Assembly: GCA_016793865.1 (NCBI GenBank)
Contig: JAEULJ010000003.1
Span: 124,001 to 188,000, forward strand
Source: Altererythrobacter sp.
Lineage (GTDB): Bacteria; Pseudomonadota; Alphaproteobacteria; Sphingomonadales; Sphingomonadaceae
DNA length: 64,000 nucleotides
Reading direction: 5' to 3'
In this document: piece by piece, positions 1 through 9,516 of the stretch
Numbering within the stretch: position 1 is the first letter of the stretch
How the letters are laid out: the number at the start of each line of letters is the position of its first letter
Notes under the pieces: model-generated
Databases searched by the model: none
Told to the model about the DNA's origin: nothing
The model's input: the letters and a program-made list of their open reading frames with translations, nothing else
Made by a program: the position numbers and the translations under genes

Positions 1-1
1 C

Positions 2-250
2 TCGATCCATCTCGGAACCGGCACCGCCTATGTCGCGATACACACCAGCCCCCGCGTCAAGGGCGGCTTCGCCAAGAGCGTGCCGATGAACCACATCGGC
101 ATCGCGGTAAGCGATCTCGCGGCGGCAGAGGCGGTGGTTGCCGCGGCCGGGCTAAGGTCGTTCAATCACAGCGATTACAACCCCGGCCCCCGCAGTTTCT
201 ATTTCCTCGACTGGGACGGGATCGAGTGGGAAATCGTCTGCTACCAGTGA
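2..250 (+). CDS. VOC (glyoxalase/dioxygenase) family protein, C-terminal part
   Basis: This is the last 82 codons of a gene whose start lies before the window. The segment NHIGIAVSDL followed by a stretch ending FYFLDWDGIEWEIV is the usual second half of a vicinal-oxygen-chelate fold: a beta strand carrying the metal-ligand His, then the closing strand with the Glu ligand. Members are lyases, dioxygenases or antibiotic-binding proteins, and the part visible does not distinguish them. It ends with TGA and is convergent with the ArsR-type gene just downstream. Confidence 0.75.
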   Translation, partial: SIHLGTGTAYVAIHTSPRVKGGFAKSVPMNHIGIAVSDLAAAEAVVAAAGLRSFNHSDYNPGPRSFYFLDWDGIEWEIVCYQ

Positions 251-254
251 ACCG

Positions 255-557
255 TCAGTGCGCGGCCAACGCGTAGCCCGCGGCCGCGCCGATCGGAACG
301 TCCTCGAACCGGGTCAGCCAGCGGCGCGCCATCTTGGCCAGCGGCAGCGGGTTGAGATAGTGCCGTTTGCAGCGCCCGTCCTTGCGGCTGGCGACCAGTT
401 CCGCCGCCTCCAGCACAGCAAGGTGCTTGGCGACCGCCTGCCGCGTCATAGGCAGCCCCTCGCCCAGCTCGCTCAGCGTCATGCCGCCGTTTGCGCTCAG
501 CCGGTCGAGCAGGGCGCGGCGGGTCGGGTCGGCCAAGGCCACGAAGGTATCGGTCAT
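255..557 (-). CDS. ArsR/SmtB-family winged-helix transcriptional regulator
   Basis: A 100-residue protein starting MTDTFVALADPTRRALLDRL, the typical first helix of ArsR-type repressors. The recognition helix is MTRQAVAKHLAVLEAAELV (about residues 37-55) and a short wing carries SRKDGRCKRHYLNP. No metal-binding Cys pair (ELCVCDL type) is visible, so it resembles the non-metal SdpR-like branch that often sits beside activator-of-heat-shock (SRPBCC) or VOC genes. The VOC gene next door fits that context, although it is convergent. The frame stays open far upstream, but only this part resembles the family, so the ATG at 557 is preferred. Confidence 0.85.
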   Translation of the reverse strand: MTDTFVALADPTRRALLDRLSANGGMTLSELGEGLPMTRQAVAKHLAVLEAAELVASRKDGRCKRHYLNPLPLAKMARRWLTRFEDVPIGAAAGYALAAH

Positions 558-639
558 GGGGGCGGAGGCTATGCCGGACCTCGCGATTCGCCCAAGCGCG
601 CCGCGTGCGCCGCGCGACAGTTGTCCACCGCTCGCGCCG

Positions 640-1374
640 CTATTGGAAGCCGAACCGCGCGATGTAGCGCGCAACCGCATGGGCGCGATTGCTGGCGCCC
701 AGCTTGCGCCGCGCATTGTCGGCATGGAAGCGTGCCGTGGTCTCGCTGACCCCCAGGATCGCGCCGATCTCCCAATCGGTCTTGCCTTCGCAGACATAGG
801 CCATGACATCGCATTCGCGCGCCGAGAGCAAGACTTCGGCAGGTTCCCGGGCGGGCGCGGAGCCGCTGTCGAGCATGTGCTGTGCCGCGATCGCGCCCGC
901 CAAGCCCACCGCCTGGCGTTCGCTCGCGTCGATATCGCGCTCGGCGAAGCCGATGTGAACCGCCGCGATGGTATCGTCCGGGCCAAAGGCCATCGCGCCG
1001 ATCCCGGTCCCCACGCGGCCTTCGCCCATGGCCTCCCAATAGCGGCCGTAGCGCCGGTCGCTCCGAGGCGCGAAATCGGCGAAATCGAAGCGCGAAACCT
1101 TGCGCGCCACCGGCTCTAGCAGGGGATTGCAGTCGAAGCAGATGTAGCGCGAACTTTCACCGCCCACCCAGCCGCCGGGGTCGTGCCGTGTAAGGAAGCC
1201 GCCCGCTTCCCAGTGCCGCACCGAGGTGAGCCGGCCCGCGGGACGGCGATAGAGCCGAGCCTGGAAATAGCTGGCGCCCCGCTTCACCAACGCGGCGCGC
1301 AAGGCTTCGGCCGCCTCGCCCGGCAATGCCGCCGCGATGGCGGGCTGCGCCAGATCGAATGCTTGTCTCAGCAT
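640..1374 (-). CDS. LuxR-family transcriptional regulator with autoinducer-binding-like N-terminus
   Basis: The C-terminal 60 residues are a textbook LuxR/FixJ helix-turn-helix: LSARECDVMAYVCEGKTDWE, then IGAILGVSETTARFHADNA and RKLGASNRAHAV. The N-terminal part (RYICFDCNPLLEPV, then FDFADF) has the spacing of the autoinducer-binding domain, although several classical pocket residues cannot be recognised. No luxI-type synthase is in the window, so it is a candidate LuxR solo. Two starts are possible. ATG 1374 has a GGGAAGG ribosome site 8 nt upstream. GTG 1434 would overlap the stop of the PEP-CTERM gene by 4 bp (GTGA) and add 20 residues. I chose 1374 on the ribosome site. The ligand is unknown. 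Confidence 0.8.
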   Translation of the reverse strand: MLRQAFDLAQPAIAAALPGEAAEALRAALVKRGASYFQARLYRRPAGRLTSVRHWEAGGFLTRHDPGGWVGGESSRYICFDCNPLLEPVARKVSRFDFADFAPRSDRRYGRYWEAMGEGRVGTGIGAMAFGPDDTIAAVHIGFAERDIDASERQAVGLAGAIAAQHMLDSGSAPAREPAEVLLSARECDVMAYVCEGKTDWEIGAILGVSETTARFHADNARRKLGASNRAHAVARYIARFGFQ

Positions 1375-1430
1375 CGGATTCGCCTTCCCGTCGCAAGCGG
1401 GATAGGCGAAAACCGATGCTGCAGGAAGCG

Positions 1431-2054
1431 TCACGCGAAAGCGCGGCGGACAATGCTCCGCGATCGGCGCATGGCCGCCCCGAGCAGGCCGAAGCCGAGG
1501 ATGAGCATCGCCCAGGTCGCCGGTTCGGGCACGGCGCCGGGCGTCGACAGTTCATCGTATTCGATCACATAAGCGTAGCTATCCCCGACCCTGCTGCCCG
1601 AATCGTTCCAGCCGTAGCCGGGCGGGCCAATGAGCAAGTAGTCTTCATAACCGCCATAATTGTTGGGCTCGCCGGCGGCCCAGTTGGAATAGCCGAACGC
1701 GGTGCCGGCTTCGGGGCCGGTGACCCACTTCCACACGCCCTCCGTTTCGGCATCGCTGCTGCCGCCCCAGCCACCCGTCTTGGTGACATTGTCATAGATG
1801 AAAGCCTGCTCGTCGGCGGAAGTGATCGTGACCAGATAACCTCCTTTGCTCAAGGCGTCGGCCTGGGCCGAAGCCCAATCCGTGCCCGCCCCGACATATT
1901 CGTAGGCATGTCCGTTATTCGCCCACACCACTTTCGCGGCGGAAGCGGGCGAGGTGGCGGTGGTGGCCGCCAGGGTCGCGGCCATGATGGCGAGAACGAA
2001 AGACGTCACCGATGCAGGCGGATCGCCGGCGGTGCGATGGGATTTGCTGAACAT
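1431..2054 (-). CDS. PEP-CTERM sorting-domain protein with C-type-lectin-like domain
   Basis: A 207-residue exported protein. A signal peptide spans about residues 15-40 and ends in ASPASA before KVVW. The middle (about 45-165) has the C-type-lectin pattern WASAQADALSKGGYLVTITS, then FGYSNWAAGEPNN, YEDYLLI and GYGWNDS. The tail is a PEP-CTERM anchor: VPEPATWAMLILGFGLLG followed by an Arg-rich end. Such proteins are sorted and processed by an exosortase, which is not in this window, and are commonly linked to exopolysaccharide or extracellular matrix. The gene immediately precedes the LuxR-type regulator on the same strand. The carbohydrate ligand is unknown. Confidence 0.88.
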   Translation of the reverse strand: MFSKSHRTAGDPPASVTSFVLAIMAATLAATTATSPASAAKVVWANNGHAYEYVGAGTDWASAQADALSKGGYLVTITSADEQAFIYDNVTKTGGWGGSSDAETEGVWKWVTGPEAGTAFGYSNWAAGEPNNYGGYEDYLLIGPPGYGWNDSGSRVGDSYAYVIEYDELSTPGAVPEPATWAMLILGFGLLGAAMRRSRSIVRRAFA

Positions 2055-2115
2055 TGAGAACCCCTTCCCATCTGAAGATGAGGAAGGAAGCTAAGCCCGG
2101 TTCACAATTTCCTCA

Positions 2116-2133
2116 CCTCTCGGTTCCGAGAGG
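2116..2133 (-). terminator. Inverted repeat behind the korB hairpin
   Basis: CCTCTCGG and CCGAGAGG form a perfect 8-bp palindrome with a 2-nt centre. It lies between korB and the PEP-CTERM gene and follows the larger korB hairpin by about 5 nt. There is no T-run, so intrinsic termination is uncertain. It could also act on the start region of the PEP-CTERM transcript. Confidence 0.35.
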
Positions 2134-2137
2134 GTGG

Positions 2138-2166
2138 CCAACCTGTCCCGACCCAGGACAGGTTGG
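2138..2166 (-). terminator. Strong hairpin immediately after korB
   Basis: CCAACCTGTCC (2138-2148) and GGACAGGTTGG (2156-2166) are an 11-bp perfect inverted repeat with a 7-nt loop. It starts one base after the korB stop codon on the minus strand, the position expected for a transcript-end hairpin. There is no following T-run, so it may stabilise the 3' end or act with Rho. Confidence 0.55.
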
Positions 2167-2167
2167 A

Positions 2168-3199
2168 TCAGGCCGGATGGCCTTCGCGTTCGTCCACGGT
2201 CCAGGTCTGGCCGCTGCCGAGCAGTTTCGCGAGATTGGGCTCCTTGCCCGCCACCGAGCGCGCGCGATCGGCGATCACGCCCTCCTCGAAGGTTGGGCGC
2301 GGATCGTCATAAAGCACGCCCAGTGCCATCGGGAACGGCCCGAACGGCATCTCCACCAGCATATGCGCCACGGCGCGATTGGTGACGTCATGGACGATCA
2401 CGCCGGCCGCCTGCCAGTCGCCATCGACGACATCGACGACATCGAGCCTCAGCGTCGCACGGTCGAGCGCGATGCCCCTGGTCCCGCCCGCGAACAGCAT
2501 GGGCACGCCGTTCTCCAGCCAGAGCTGGCGGTCCTCCGCGCCCTTGGGCTTCGCGAAATCGTCGAACACGTCCTTGTTATAGACCACGCAGTTCTGGAAG
2601 ATCTCGACGAAGGCCGCGCCCTTGTGAGCGTGCGCGGCGGTAAGCACATCGGGAAGGTTCTTCGACACATCGAACCCGCGCGCAACGAACCGCGCGCCCG
2701 CGCCCAAGGCGAATGCGCAAGGCCGCGCCGGATGATCGACCGAGCCGAGCGGGGTGGAGGGGCTTTTCGTCCCCTCGCGGCTGGTGGGGGAATACTGCCC
2801 CTTGGTCAGTCCGTAGATCTCGTTGTTGAACAGCATGATCTGCATGTTCACGTTGCGGCGCAGGACATGCATCAGGTGGTTGCCCCCGATGCTGAGCCCG
2901 TCGCCGTCGCCGGTCACCAGCCAGATGTCGAGATCGGGATTGGCGAGCTTGATCCCGGTCGCGAAGGCGGGCGCGCGGCCGTGGATGGTGTGGAAGCCGT
3001 AGCTCTCGATGTAATAGGGAAAGCGGCTCGAACAGCCGATGCCGCTGACGAACACGGTGTTCGCGGGATCGCTGCCGAGCGTCGGCAGGGTGCGCTGCAC
3101 CGCCTTGAGGATCGCATAGTCCCCACAACCCGGGCACCAGCGCACCTCCTGGTCGGTTTCCCAGTCCTTGAGCGTCGTGATGGGGGTCATATCGTTCAT
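2168..3199 (-). CDS. korB: 2-oxoacid:ferredoxin oxidoreductase, beta subunit
   Basis: A 343-residue thiamine-diphosphate subunit of the two-subunit 2-oxoacid (probably 2-oxoglutarate) ferredoxin oxidoreductase. It turns the 2-oxoacid plus CoA into acyl-CoA, CO2 and reduced ferredoxin. Visible marks are the cluster-ligand motif WCPGCGDY (residues 21-28), the conserved SGIGCSSRFPYY, and the TPP/Mg motif GDGDGLSIGGNHLM (97-110). Its start overlaps the korA stop by 4 bp (ATGA), so the two are co-translated. In aerobic alphaproteobacteria this pair accompanies or replaces the NAD-linked 2-oxoglutarate dehydrogenase. Substrate preference cannot be read from sequence with certainty. Confidence 0.95.
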   Translation of the reverse strand: MNDMTPITTLKDWETDQEVRWCPGCGDYAILKAVQRTLPTLGSDPANTVFVSGIGCSSRFPYYIESYGFHTIHGRAPAFATGIKLANPDLDIWLVTGDGDGLSIGGNHLMHVLRRNVNMQIMLFNNEIYGLTKGQYSPTSREGTKSPSTPLGSVDHPARPCAFALGAGARFVARGFDVSKNLPDVLTAAHAHKGAAFVEIFQNCVVYNKDVFDDFAKPKGAEDRQLWLENGVPMLFAGGTRGIALDRATLRLDVVDVVDGDWQAAGVIVHDVTNRAVAHMLVEMPFGPFPMALGVLYDDPRPTFEEGVIADRARSVAGKEPNLAKLLGSGQTWTVDEREGHPA

Positions 3200-5163
3200 G
3201 GATTCACCGCCTTCACGCTCGGGAGTTGCTGTTCGTTGGGCTCGATCTCCTGGCCTCCCGCGTCCTCAGCGCGAGCGTCGAAATAGGTCGCAATCGCCGC
3301 TTCCAGCTCCGCGATCTGGAACGGCTGGCCGCTGACCTTGGTGAGCGGCTGGGCGTCGACCAGGAACTGATCGCGCAGCACGGTCTTGAACTGGCCGGTG
3401 TTCATCTCGGGCACCAGCACCTTGTCGAAGCCGCGCAGCAGCTCGCCGAGATTGGCGGGCATGGGCCAGATGTGGCGGACGTGGATATGGCTCACGTCCA
3501 TTCCGTGCCGCCGCGCGCGCAGCACCGCCTGGTGGATGGGGCCGTAGGTGCTGCCCCAGCCGACCACCGCCAGCCTGCCGCCGGCCCCGCCCAGGCATAC
3601 TTCCTGATCCGGCACATCGACGCCAAGCACCTTGTCGCGGCGCGCGTCGGTCATCGACTGGTGGTTGCCGGGCGAATAGTCGAGGTGCCCGGTGTCGATC
3701 GCCTTCTCGATCCCGCCGATCCGGTGCATGAGCCCCGGCGTGCCGGGCTTGATCCACGGCCGCGCGCCCTTCGCATCGCGCTTGTAGGGCAGCAATTCGC
3801 CGTTCCCATCGGCATCCGTGGCGTTCTTTTCGGCCAGGAATTGCGCCGGCATCGGCTTGAAAGCAGCCGGATCGGGAACCAGCCACGGCTCGGCGGCATT
3901 GGCGATATAGCCATCGGTCAGCAGCATAACCGGGGTCATGTATTGCACCGCGATCCGGCACGCCTCGATCGCCACCTCGAAGGCATCGGAGGGGCTGCGT
4001 GCGGCCAGCACCGGCATGGGCGCATCGCCGTTGCGGCCGTAGACCGCCTGGTAGAGATCGCTCTGCTCCGTCTTCGTGGGAAGGCCGGTGGAAGGGCCGC
4101 CGCGCTGCGAATTGACGATCACCAGCGGCAGCTCGGTCATGATCGCGAGGCCCATCGCCTCGCCCTTGAGCGCGATGCCCGGCCCGCTGGAGCTGGTGAC
4201 GCCCAGGCTGCCGGCATAGCTGGCGCCGATCGCCGCGCAGACCGCCGCGATCTCGTCCTCGGCCTGGAAGGTGGTGACGTCGAACTCCTTCAACCGCACC
4301 AGATGATGCAGGATCGCGCTGGCGGGCGTGATGGGGTAGCCGCCGAAGAACAGCGGCAGGCCGAGCAGCTGCGCCCCCGCCACCAGGCCGAGGCTCACCG
4401 CCTCCGCCCCGGTAATGGTGCGATATAGACCCGGCGCGGTGGGCACCGGTTCGAGCGTGTACTGGTGCAGTGGTCCCGACAGCTCCGCCGTCTCGCCATA
4501 GGCGTGCCCTGCGTCGAGCGCGGCGATATTGGCCTCGGCCAGCTCCGGCTTCCCCTTGAACTTGGCGCGCAGCCAGTCGTGGATCGGCTTGCGCGGGCGG
4601 CCGAACATCCACAGCGCCAGCCCCAGCGTCCACATATTCTTGCAGCGCAGCGCGTCCTTGTTGCCCAGGCCGAAGGGCTTCACCGCCTCCACCGTCAGCG
4701 CGCTGATGTCGAAGGCCAGCACATCCCACTTGGCCAGGCTGCCGTCCTCGAGCGGGTTGGCGGCGTATTTCGCCTTCTCGAGGTTGCGCTTGGTAAACTC
4801 GCCGGTGTCCGCGATCACCAGCCCGCCCGGCTTCACCGCGCCGAGGTTCACCTTCAGCGCGGCCGGGTTCATCGCCACCAGCACGTCGGGCGCATCGCCA
4901 GCGGTGTCGATCTGGTGGCTACCGAAGTTGATCTGGAAGGCGCTGACGCCGAACAGCGTGCCTTGCGGCGCGCGGATCTCCGCCGGGAAATCGGGGAAGG
5001 TGGCTAGATCATTGCCCGCCAGCGCGGTGGACAGCGTGAACTGACCGCCCGTGAGCTGCATCCCGTCACCGGAATCGCCCGCGAAGCGCACCACCACTGC
5101 CTCGGGCGCGGCGTCATGGGTCTGAGCCTCGCCGCCGGTATTCTCGACCGCCTTGGTCGCCAT
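3196..5163 (-). CDS. korA: 2-oxoacid:ferredoxin oxidoreductase, alpha subunit (gamma-alpha fusion)
   Basis: About 655 residues. The N-terminal gamma domain (VVRFAGDSGDGMQLTGGQF near residue 23) is fused to the pyrimidine-binding alpha domain (GGYPITPASAILHHL near 275, AEDEIAAVCAAIGASYAG near 303). A C-terminal transketolase-C-like domain has VVGWGSTYGPI. This fused layout is typical of the bacterial KorA partner of KorB. The ATG at 5163 is preferred over the TTG two codons upstream because GGAAGGA lies 5 nt before it and would abut the TTG. It is the first gene of the korAB operon. The 220-bp upstream gap shows no clear promoter. Confidence 0.95.
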   Translation of the reverse strand: MATKAVENTGGEAQTHDAAPEAVVVRFAGDSGDGMQLTGGQFTLSTALAGNDLATFPDFPAEIRAPQGTLFGVSAFQINFGSHQIDTAGDAPDVLVAMNPAALKVNLGAVKPGGLVIADTGEFTKRNLEKAKYAANPLEDGSLAKWDVLAFDISALTVEAVKPFGLGNKDALRCKNMWTLGLALWMFGRPRKPIHDWLRAKFKGKPELAEANIAALDAGHAYGETAELSGPLHQYTLEPVPTAPGLYRTITGAEAVSLGLVAGAQLLGLPLFFGGYPITPASAILHHLVRLKEFDVTTFQAEDEIAAVCAAIGASYAGSLGVTSSSGPGIALKGEAMGLAIMTELPLVIVNSQRGGPSTGLPTKTEQSDLYQAVYGRNGDAPMPVLAARSPSDAFEVAIEACRIAVQYMTPVMLLTDGYIANAAEPWLVPDPAAFKPMPAQFLAEKNATDADGNGELLPYKRDAKGARPWIKPGTPGLMHRIGGIEKAIDTGHLDYSPGNHQSMTDARRDKVLGVDVPDQEVCLGGAGGRLAVVGWGSTYGPIHQAVLRARRHGMDVSHIHVRHIWPMPANLGELLRGFDKVLVPEMNTGQFKTVLRDQFLVDAQPLTKVSGQPFQIAELEAAIATYFDARAEDAGGQEIEPNEQQLPSVKAVNP

Positions 5164-5389
5164 TCGCAATCCTTCCCGCAGGCGCGAGAGCGGCGCCCGG
5201 TGTCGGTGGCGAGCTAGACCCCGCCCCTCTCTCCGCCAATCAAGATTTTCTCGCTAGGCCCAAAAAGGCGCGTGGAAAACCCCGCTCTTCGCGCAGCGCC
5301 GCCGCGGCGGGCTGGCGCGACCCGGGGGCTTTTCGCCCGGCAACAAGATTTATGGTGGAACGCCGCCACGCATCCGCCATTAGGGCGGC

Positions 5390-5863
5390 ATGGACGGAAC
5401 TGCTTATCGCCCCTGCGTGGGCGTCATGTTGGTCAATGCGGAAGGCCGGGTCTTCGTGGGCCGACGCATAGACAATCGCGAAGGCGACTGGTGGCAGATG
5501 CCGCAAGGCGGCGTCGACAAGGGCGAGGACCTGCGCACCGCCGCACTTCGCGAGCTGGCCGAGGAGACCGGTGTGCGCGAAGACCACGTCTCCATCATCG
5601 GCCGGATCGAGGAGCCGATCCGCTACGATCTGCCCGACGAGCTCCAGGGCAAGCTGTGGGGCGGCCGCTATCGCGGGCAGGAACAGATCTGGTTCTGTGC
5701 CCGCTTCACCGGCAGCGACGCCGACGTCGACCTCGACGCGCATGATCCGCCCGAGTTCTGCGATTGGAAATGGGTCGATCCCGAAGAACTGCCCGAGCTC
5801 ATCGTACCGTTCAAGAAGCGGGTCTATCGCGCCGTGGTGGACGCTTTCCGCGGGCTGGTCTGA
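5390..5863 (+). CDS. rppH: RNA pyrophosphohydrolase (Nudix)
   Basis: A 157-residue Nudix hydrolase that removes pyrophosphate from 5'-triphosphorylated RNA and so triggers RNase E decay. The Nudix box fits GX5EX7REUXEEXGU exactly: G40, E46, then RELAEETGV at 54-62. The N-terminus YRPCVGVMLVNAEGRVFVG, the segment WWQMPQGGVD and the closing FCDWKWVDPEELPELIVPFK are characteristic of RppH, as opposed to other Nudix groups. Length matches the family (150-175). It is convergent with the TPR gene, with 9 bp between the stops. Confidence 0.93.
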   Translation: MDGTAYRPCVGVMLVNAEGRVFVGRRIDNREGDWWQMPQGGVDKGEDLRTAALRELAEETGVREDHVSIIGRIEEPIRYDLPDELQGKLWGGRYRGQEQIWFCARFTGSDADVDLDAHDPPEFCDWKWVDPEELPELIVPFKKRVYRAVVDAFRGLV

Positions 5864-5872
5864 ACGGGCGCG

Positions 5873-6385
5873 TCAGTTCGACTGCGCGGGCTGGGCCGCC
5901 GGAAGGACCGCCTCGGCAGTCTGGATACGGATGATGGGGCCGCGCGCGATGGCGGCCGACAGTGTCTCGGCGGCAACGCAGGGCGCCTTGGCACCGCAGG
6001 CTTTCTCCACCGCAGCCAGCTTCTCGCGTGCCTTGGCCAGCGCGCCCTTCTCGGCCAGCGCCGCACCCTCGCCGGCCAGCGCATCGACATTGCCCGGCTC
6101 GCGCGTCAGCGCCTCGCGATAATAGCGGATGGCCTTGCCCTGGAGGTCGCTCGCCCGCGCCGCCGCCGCCAGCCGCAGCAGCGTGGGGGTATAGCCCGGA
6201 TCGACCGCCAGCGCCGCCTCGAAGGCATCGACCGCGCCCTGCGCGTCGCCCGCCCGAAGCGCCGCATCGCCATCCGCCAGAAGCGCCACCGCACGCGGTG
6301 CCGGCTCGCGCGCACTCGCCACGCCGACGCTCGCGCTCAGGGCAAGGGCCAGCGATAGGGCGGCAGCGGCGGGGGCGTAACGCAT
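5873..6385 (-). CDS. Exported TPR-repeat protein
   Basis: About 170 residues with a signal peptide (MRYAPAAAALSLALALSASV, cleavage near VASA/RE). At least two TPR units follow: ALLADGDAALRAGDAQGAVD with AFEAALAVDPG, then KAIRYYREALTREPGNVDAL. A Cys pair near the end (ACGAKAPC) could form a disulfide in the periplasm. The ATG at 6385 has GGAG 7 nt upstream. An earlier ATG at 6427 would add 14 residues and is also possible. It lies behind the RsmB-like gene on the same strand with a short gap and may be co-transcribed. No specific function is recognisable. Confidence 0.75.
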   Translation of the reverse strand: MRYAPAAAALSLALALSASVGVASAREPAPRAVALLADGDAALRAGDAQGAVDAFEAALAVDPGYTPTLLRLAAAARASDLQGKAIRYYREALTREPGNVDALAGEGAALAEKGALAKAREKLAAVEKACGAKAPCVAAETLSAAIARGPIIRIQTAEAVLPAAQPAQSN

Positions 6386-6438
6386 CAAGGTCTCCAGACG
6401 GCGGGAAGGCATAGGCGAGGAAGCCATATCGCGCCTCG

Positions 6439-7632
6439 TTAACATGGCGAAGTTGCACGGGCGATGAAAAATCCGTCCGTGCCGTGATGGAACGGGGACA
6501 GCCGCATCCCCTGCCCCCGCGCAATGGCCAGCGGCACGGCGACGGGCGCCACCGCAAACCCCTTGTTGCGACCGAGGAAGGCGTCGAGCTGTTCCGGCCC
6601 TTCCGCATCGAGCAGCGAGCACACGACATAGACGACGCGCCCGCCGGGCCGCACCAGCGCCGCCGCCATGTCGAGCAGCCGCGCCTGGGTGGAGACCAGC
6701 CGGTCCAGCGCCTCGGGTGTCAGCCGCCAGCGCGCTTCAGGGTTGCGGCGCCAGGTGCCCGTCCCCGAACAGGGCGCATCCACCAGCACCGCATCGGCCA
6801 TGCCCGCCAGATCGCCCAGCGCCTCCAGCTCGCGGCCGGGATCGAGCAGGCGCGTCTCGATCATCGTCGCCCCAGCTCGCCCGGCACGCGGCGCAAGGCG
6901 GGAGAGGCGCTGGCGATCGGTGTCGCTGGCGATCAGCCGGCCTTCCGGCACGCCCGCATTCGCCATTGCCGCGGCCAGCGCCAGCGTCTTGCCGCCGCCG
7001 CCCGCGCACAGGTCAACCACCGTCTCGCCCGGCCGCGCGCCTACCGCGAGACAGGCGAGCTGGGATCCGGTGTCCTGCACCTCCACCAGCCCCTCGCGCC
7101 ACGCGTCCCACTGCTCGACCGGCGTGCCGGGCGCAAGGCGCAGCCCATCGGGCGCGGCGGTCGGCTCCGCGGCAACCGGAAGCGTCAGCCCGCTCCGCGA
7201 AGCCTTGAGCGTGTTGACACGCACATCGAGCGGCGCGCGCGCCAGCAGCGCCTCCGCTTCCGTCCCGGCGACTCCCGAAGCGGCCAGCCGCTCGGTCAGC
7301 CAGGCCGGCGCGATCCCGCTCTCGGCCACCGGCTCGCCAGGCACGATCGGCGCGGGGCCATAGCCCGATCCATCGAACAGCGCGCCCAGTTCCGCATCGG
7401 TCTGCGCCAGCCGGAGCATGGCGGCGCGGCCGCTCTGAGGCACCGGCCCGCAGGCTCGGATCGCCGCGAACACCAGCTCGCGGATGGCGCGCCGATCCTT
7501 CGATCCGGCGAAGCGGCTGGCCTTGAACCAGTCCGACAGGATCCGGTCGGCGGGAGCTCCCTGCCCCTTCGCCGCCGCGATCACCTGGTCCAGCAGCCCG
7601 ATGGCGGACTGCACGCGCGCGGCGGGGGTCAT
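6439..7632 (-). CDS. RsmB/NOP-family rRNA (cytosine-5) methyltransferase
   Basis: A 397-residue RNA m5C methyltransferase of the RsmB/NSUN type. The SAM motif is VVDLCAGGGGKTLALA (about 205-220). Motif IV, VDAPCSGTGTWRRNPEARW, carries Cys288. Motif VI is VYVVCSLLDAEG with the second Cys at 338, where the family usually has STCS. A helical NusB-like region precedes the catalytic domain. Substrate is inferred to be 16S rRNA, but the exact site is not predictable because this family has several branches in alphaproteobacteria. It lies downstream of guaB, separated by a 156-bp gap full of palindromes. Confidence 0.88.
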   Translation of the reverse strand: MTPAARVQSAIGLLDQVIAAAKGQGAPADRILSDWFKASRFAGSKDRRAIRELVFAAIRACGPVPQSGRAAMLRLAQTDAELGALFDGSGYGPAPIVPGEPVAESGIAPAWLTERLAASGVAGTEAEALLARAPLDVRVNTLKASRSGLTLPVAAEPTAAPDGLRLAPGTPVEQWDAWREGLVEVQDTGSQLACLAVGARPGETVVDLCAGGGGKTLALAAAMANAGVPEGRLIASDTDRQRLSRLAPRAGRAGATMIETRLLDPGRELEALGDLAGMADAVLVDAPCSGTGTWRRNPEARWRLTPEALDRLVSTQARLLDMAAALVRPGGRVVYVVCSLLDAEGPEQLDAFLGRNKGFAVAPVAVPLAIARGQGMRLSPFHHGTDGFFIARATSPC

Positions 7633-7681
7633 GCCGGCCCCTCACCAACTTCGCCTAGCGAGCAAGCTCGCAAGGCTTCGT

Positions 7682-7768
7682 ATCCTCTCCCGCAAGGGGA
7701 GAGGATTGTCCCCATCTTCTCCTCTCCCTTCACGGGAGAGGATAGCGAAGCTTGCTCCTGCAAGGAGC
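7682..7768. repeat. Cluster of three palindromes between guaB and the RsmB-like gene
   Basis: Three hairpins lie in 87 bp. The first pairs 7682-7691 with 7697-7706 (10 bp, loop GCAAG). The second pairs TCCTCTCCC 7720-7728 with GGGAGAGGA 7734-7742 (9 bp, loop TTCAC). The third pairs GCTCC 7754-7758 with GGAGC 7764-7768. The first two share the same arms, so they look like two copies of one REP-type palindrome. None has a T-run. They could stabilise the guaB mRNA end or cut expression of the downstream gene. Confidence 0.6.
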
Positions 7769-7788
7769 TAGCGCAGCTTGGAGAGGGT

Positions 7789-9321
<1,533 letters not shown>

Positions 9322-9340
9322 CTAGGGGAGCGAGGTGGAG

Positions 9341-9380
9341 GACATGGACCGGGTGTTACACGGTCCTGGGAAAGAAAAAT
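9341..9380 (-). promoter_or_regulatory. Copy 1 of the 40-bp dispersed element (upstream of guaB)
   Basis: Read on the minus strand (towards guaB) it begins ATTTTTCTTTCCCAGGACCG and ends with GGTCCATGTC. It aligns without gaps to the copies at 40357 and 63544. The central GGACCGTGTAACA is identical in all three, and the GGACC/GGTCC ends form an imperfect dyad. It ends 82 bp before the guaB start. The function is unknown; a promoter, operator or repeated palindrome are all possible. Confidence 0.55.
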
Positions 9381-9441
9381 TCGCCTTGCGCGAGCGGGGC
9401 CAGAGATGCGCCGGGAAATCGGAAAAGCCGCGGACTGTGCG

Positions 9442-9466
9442 CTCGCCATCGCCGGATTATGGCGAG
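9442..9466 (-). terminator. Hairpin downstream of the 3-hydroxybutyrate dehydrogenase gene
   Basis: CTCGCCAT (9442-9449) and ATGGCGAG (9459-9466) make an 8-bp perfect inverted repeat with a 9-nt loop. It lies about 50 bp after the stop at 9517 on the minus strand. There is no T-run. The rest of the 9259-9516 gap holds the guaB leader and the 40-bp element. Confidence 0.4.
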
Positions 9467-9516
9467 TGAACTCCTACATTTGAAGGGGGCCCATCGCGAA
9501 AATGGCCGGACGCCGG

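Noticed and set aside
7682..7768. Palindrome cluster as a CRISPR array
   Set aside because: The units are palindromes of differing sequence separated by short, unequal gaps, with no regular spacers and no cas genes.
9354..9380. 40-bp element as a simple rho-independent terminator
   Set aside because: Only copy 2 has a strong stem before its T-run. The conserved part lies after the T-run, where a terminator has no sequence requirement, so termination alone does not explain the conservation.
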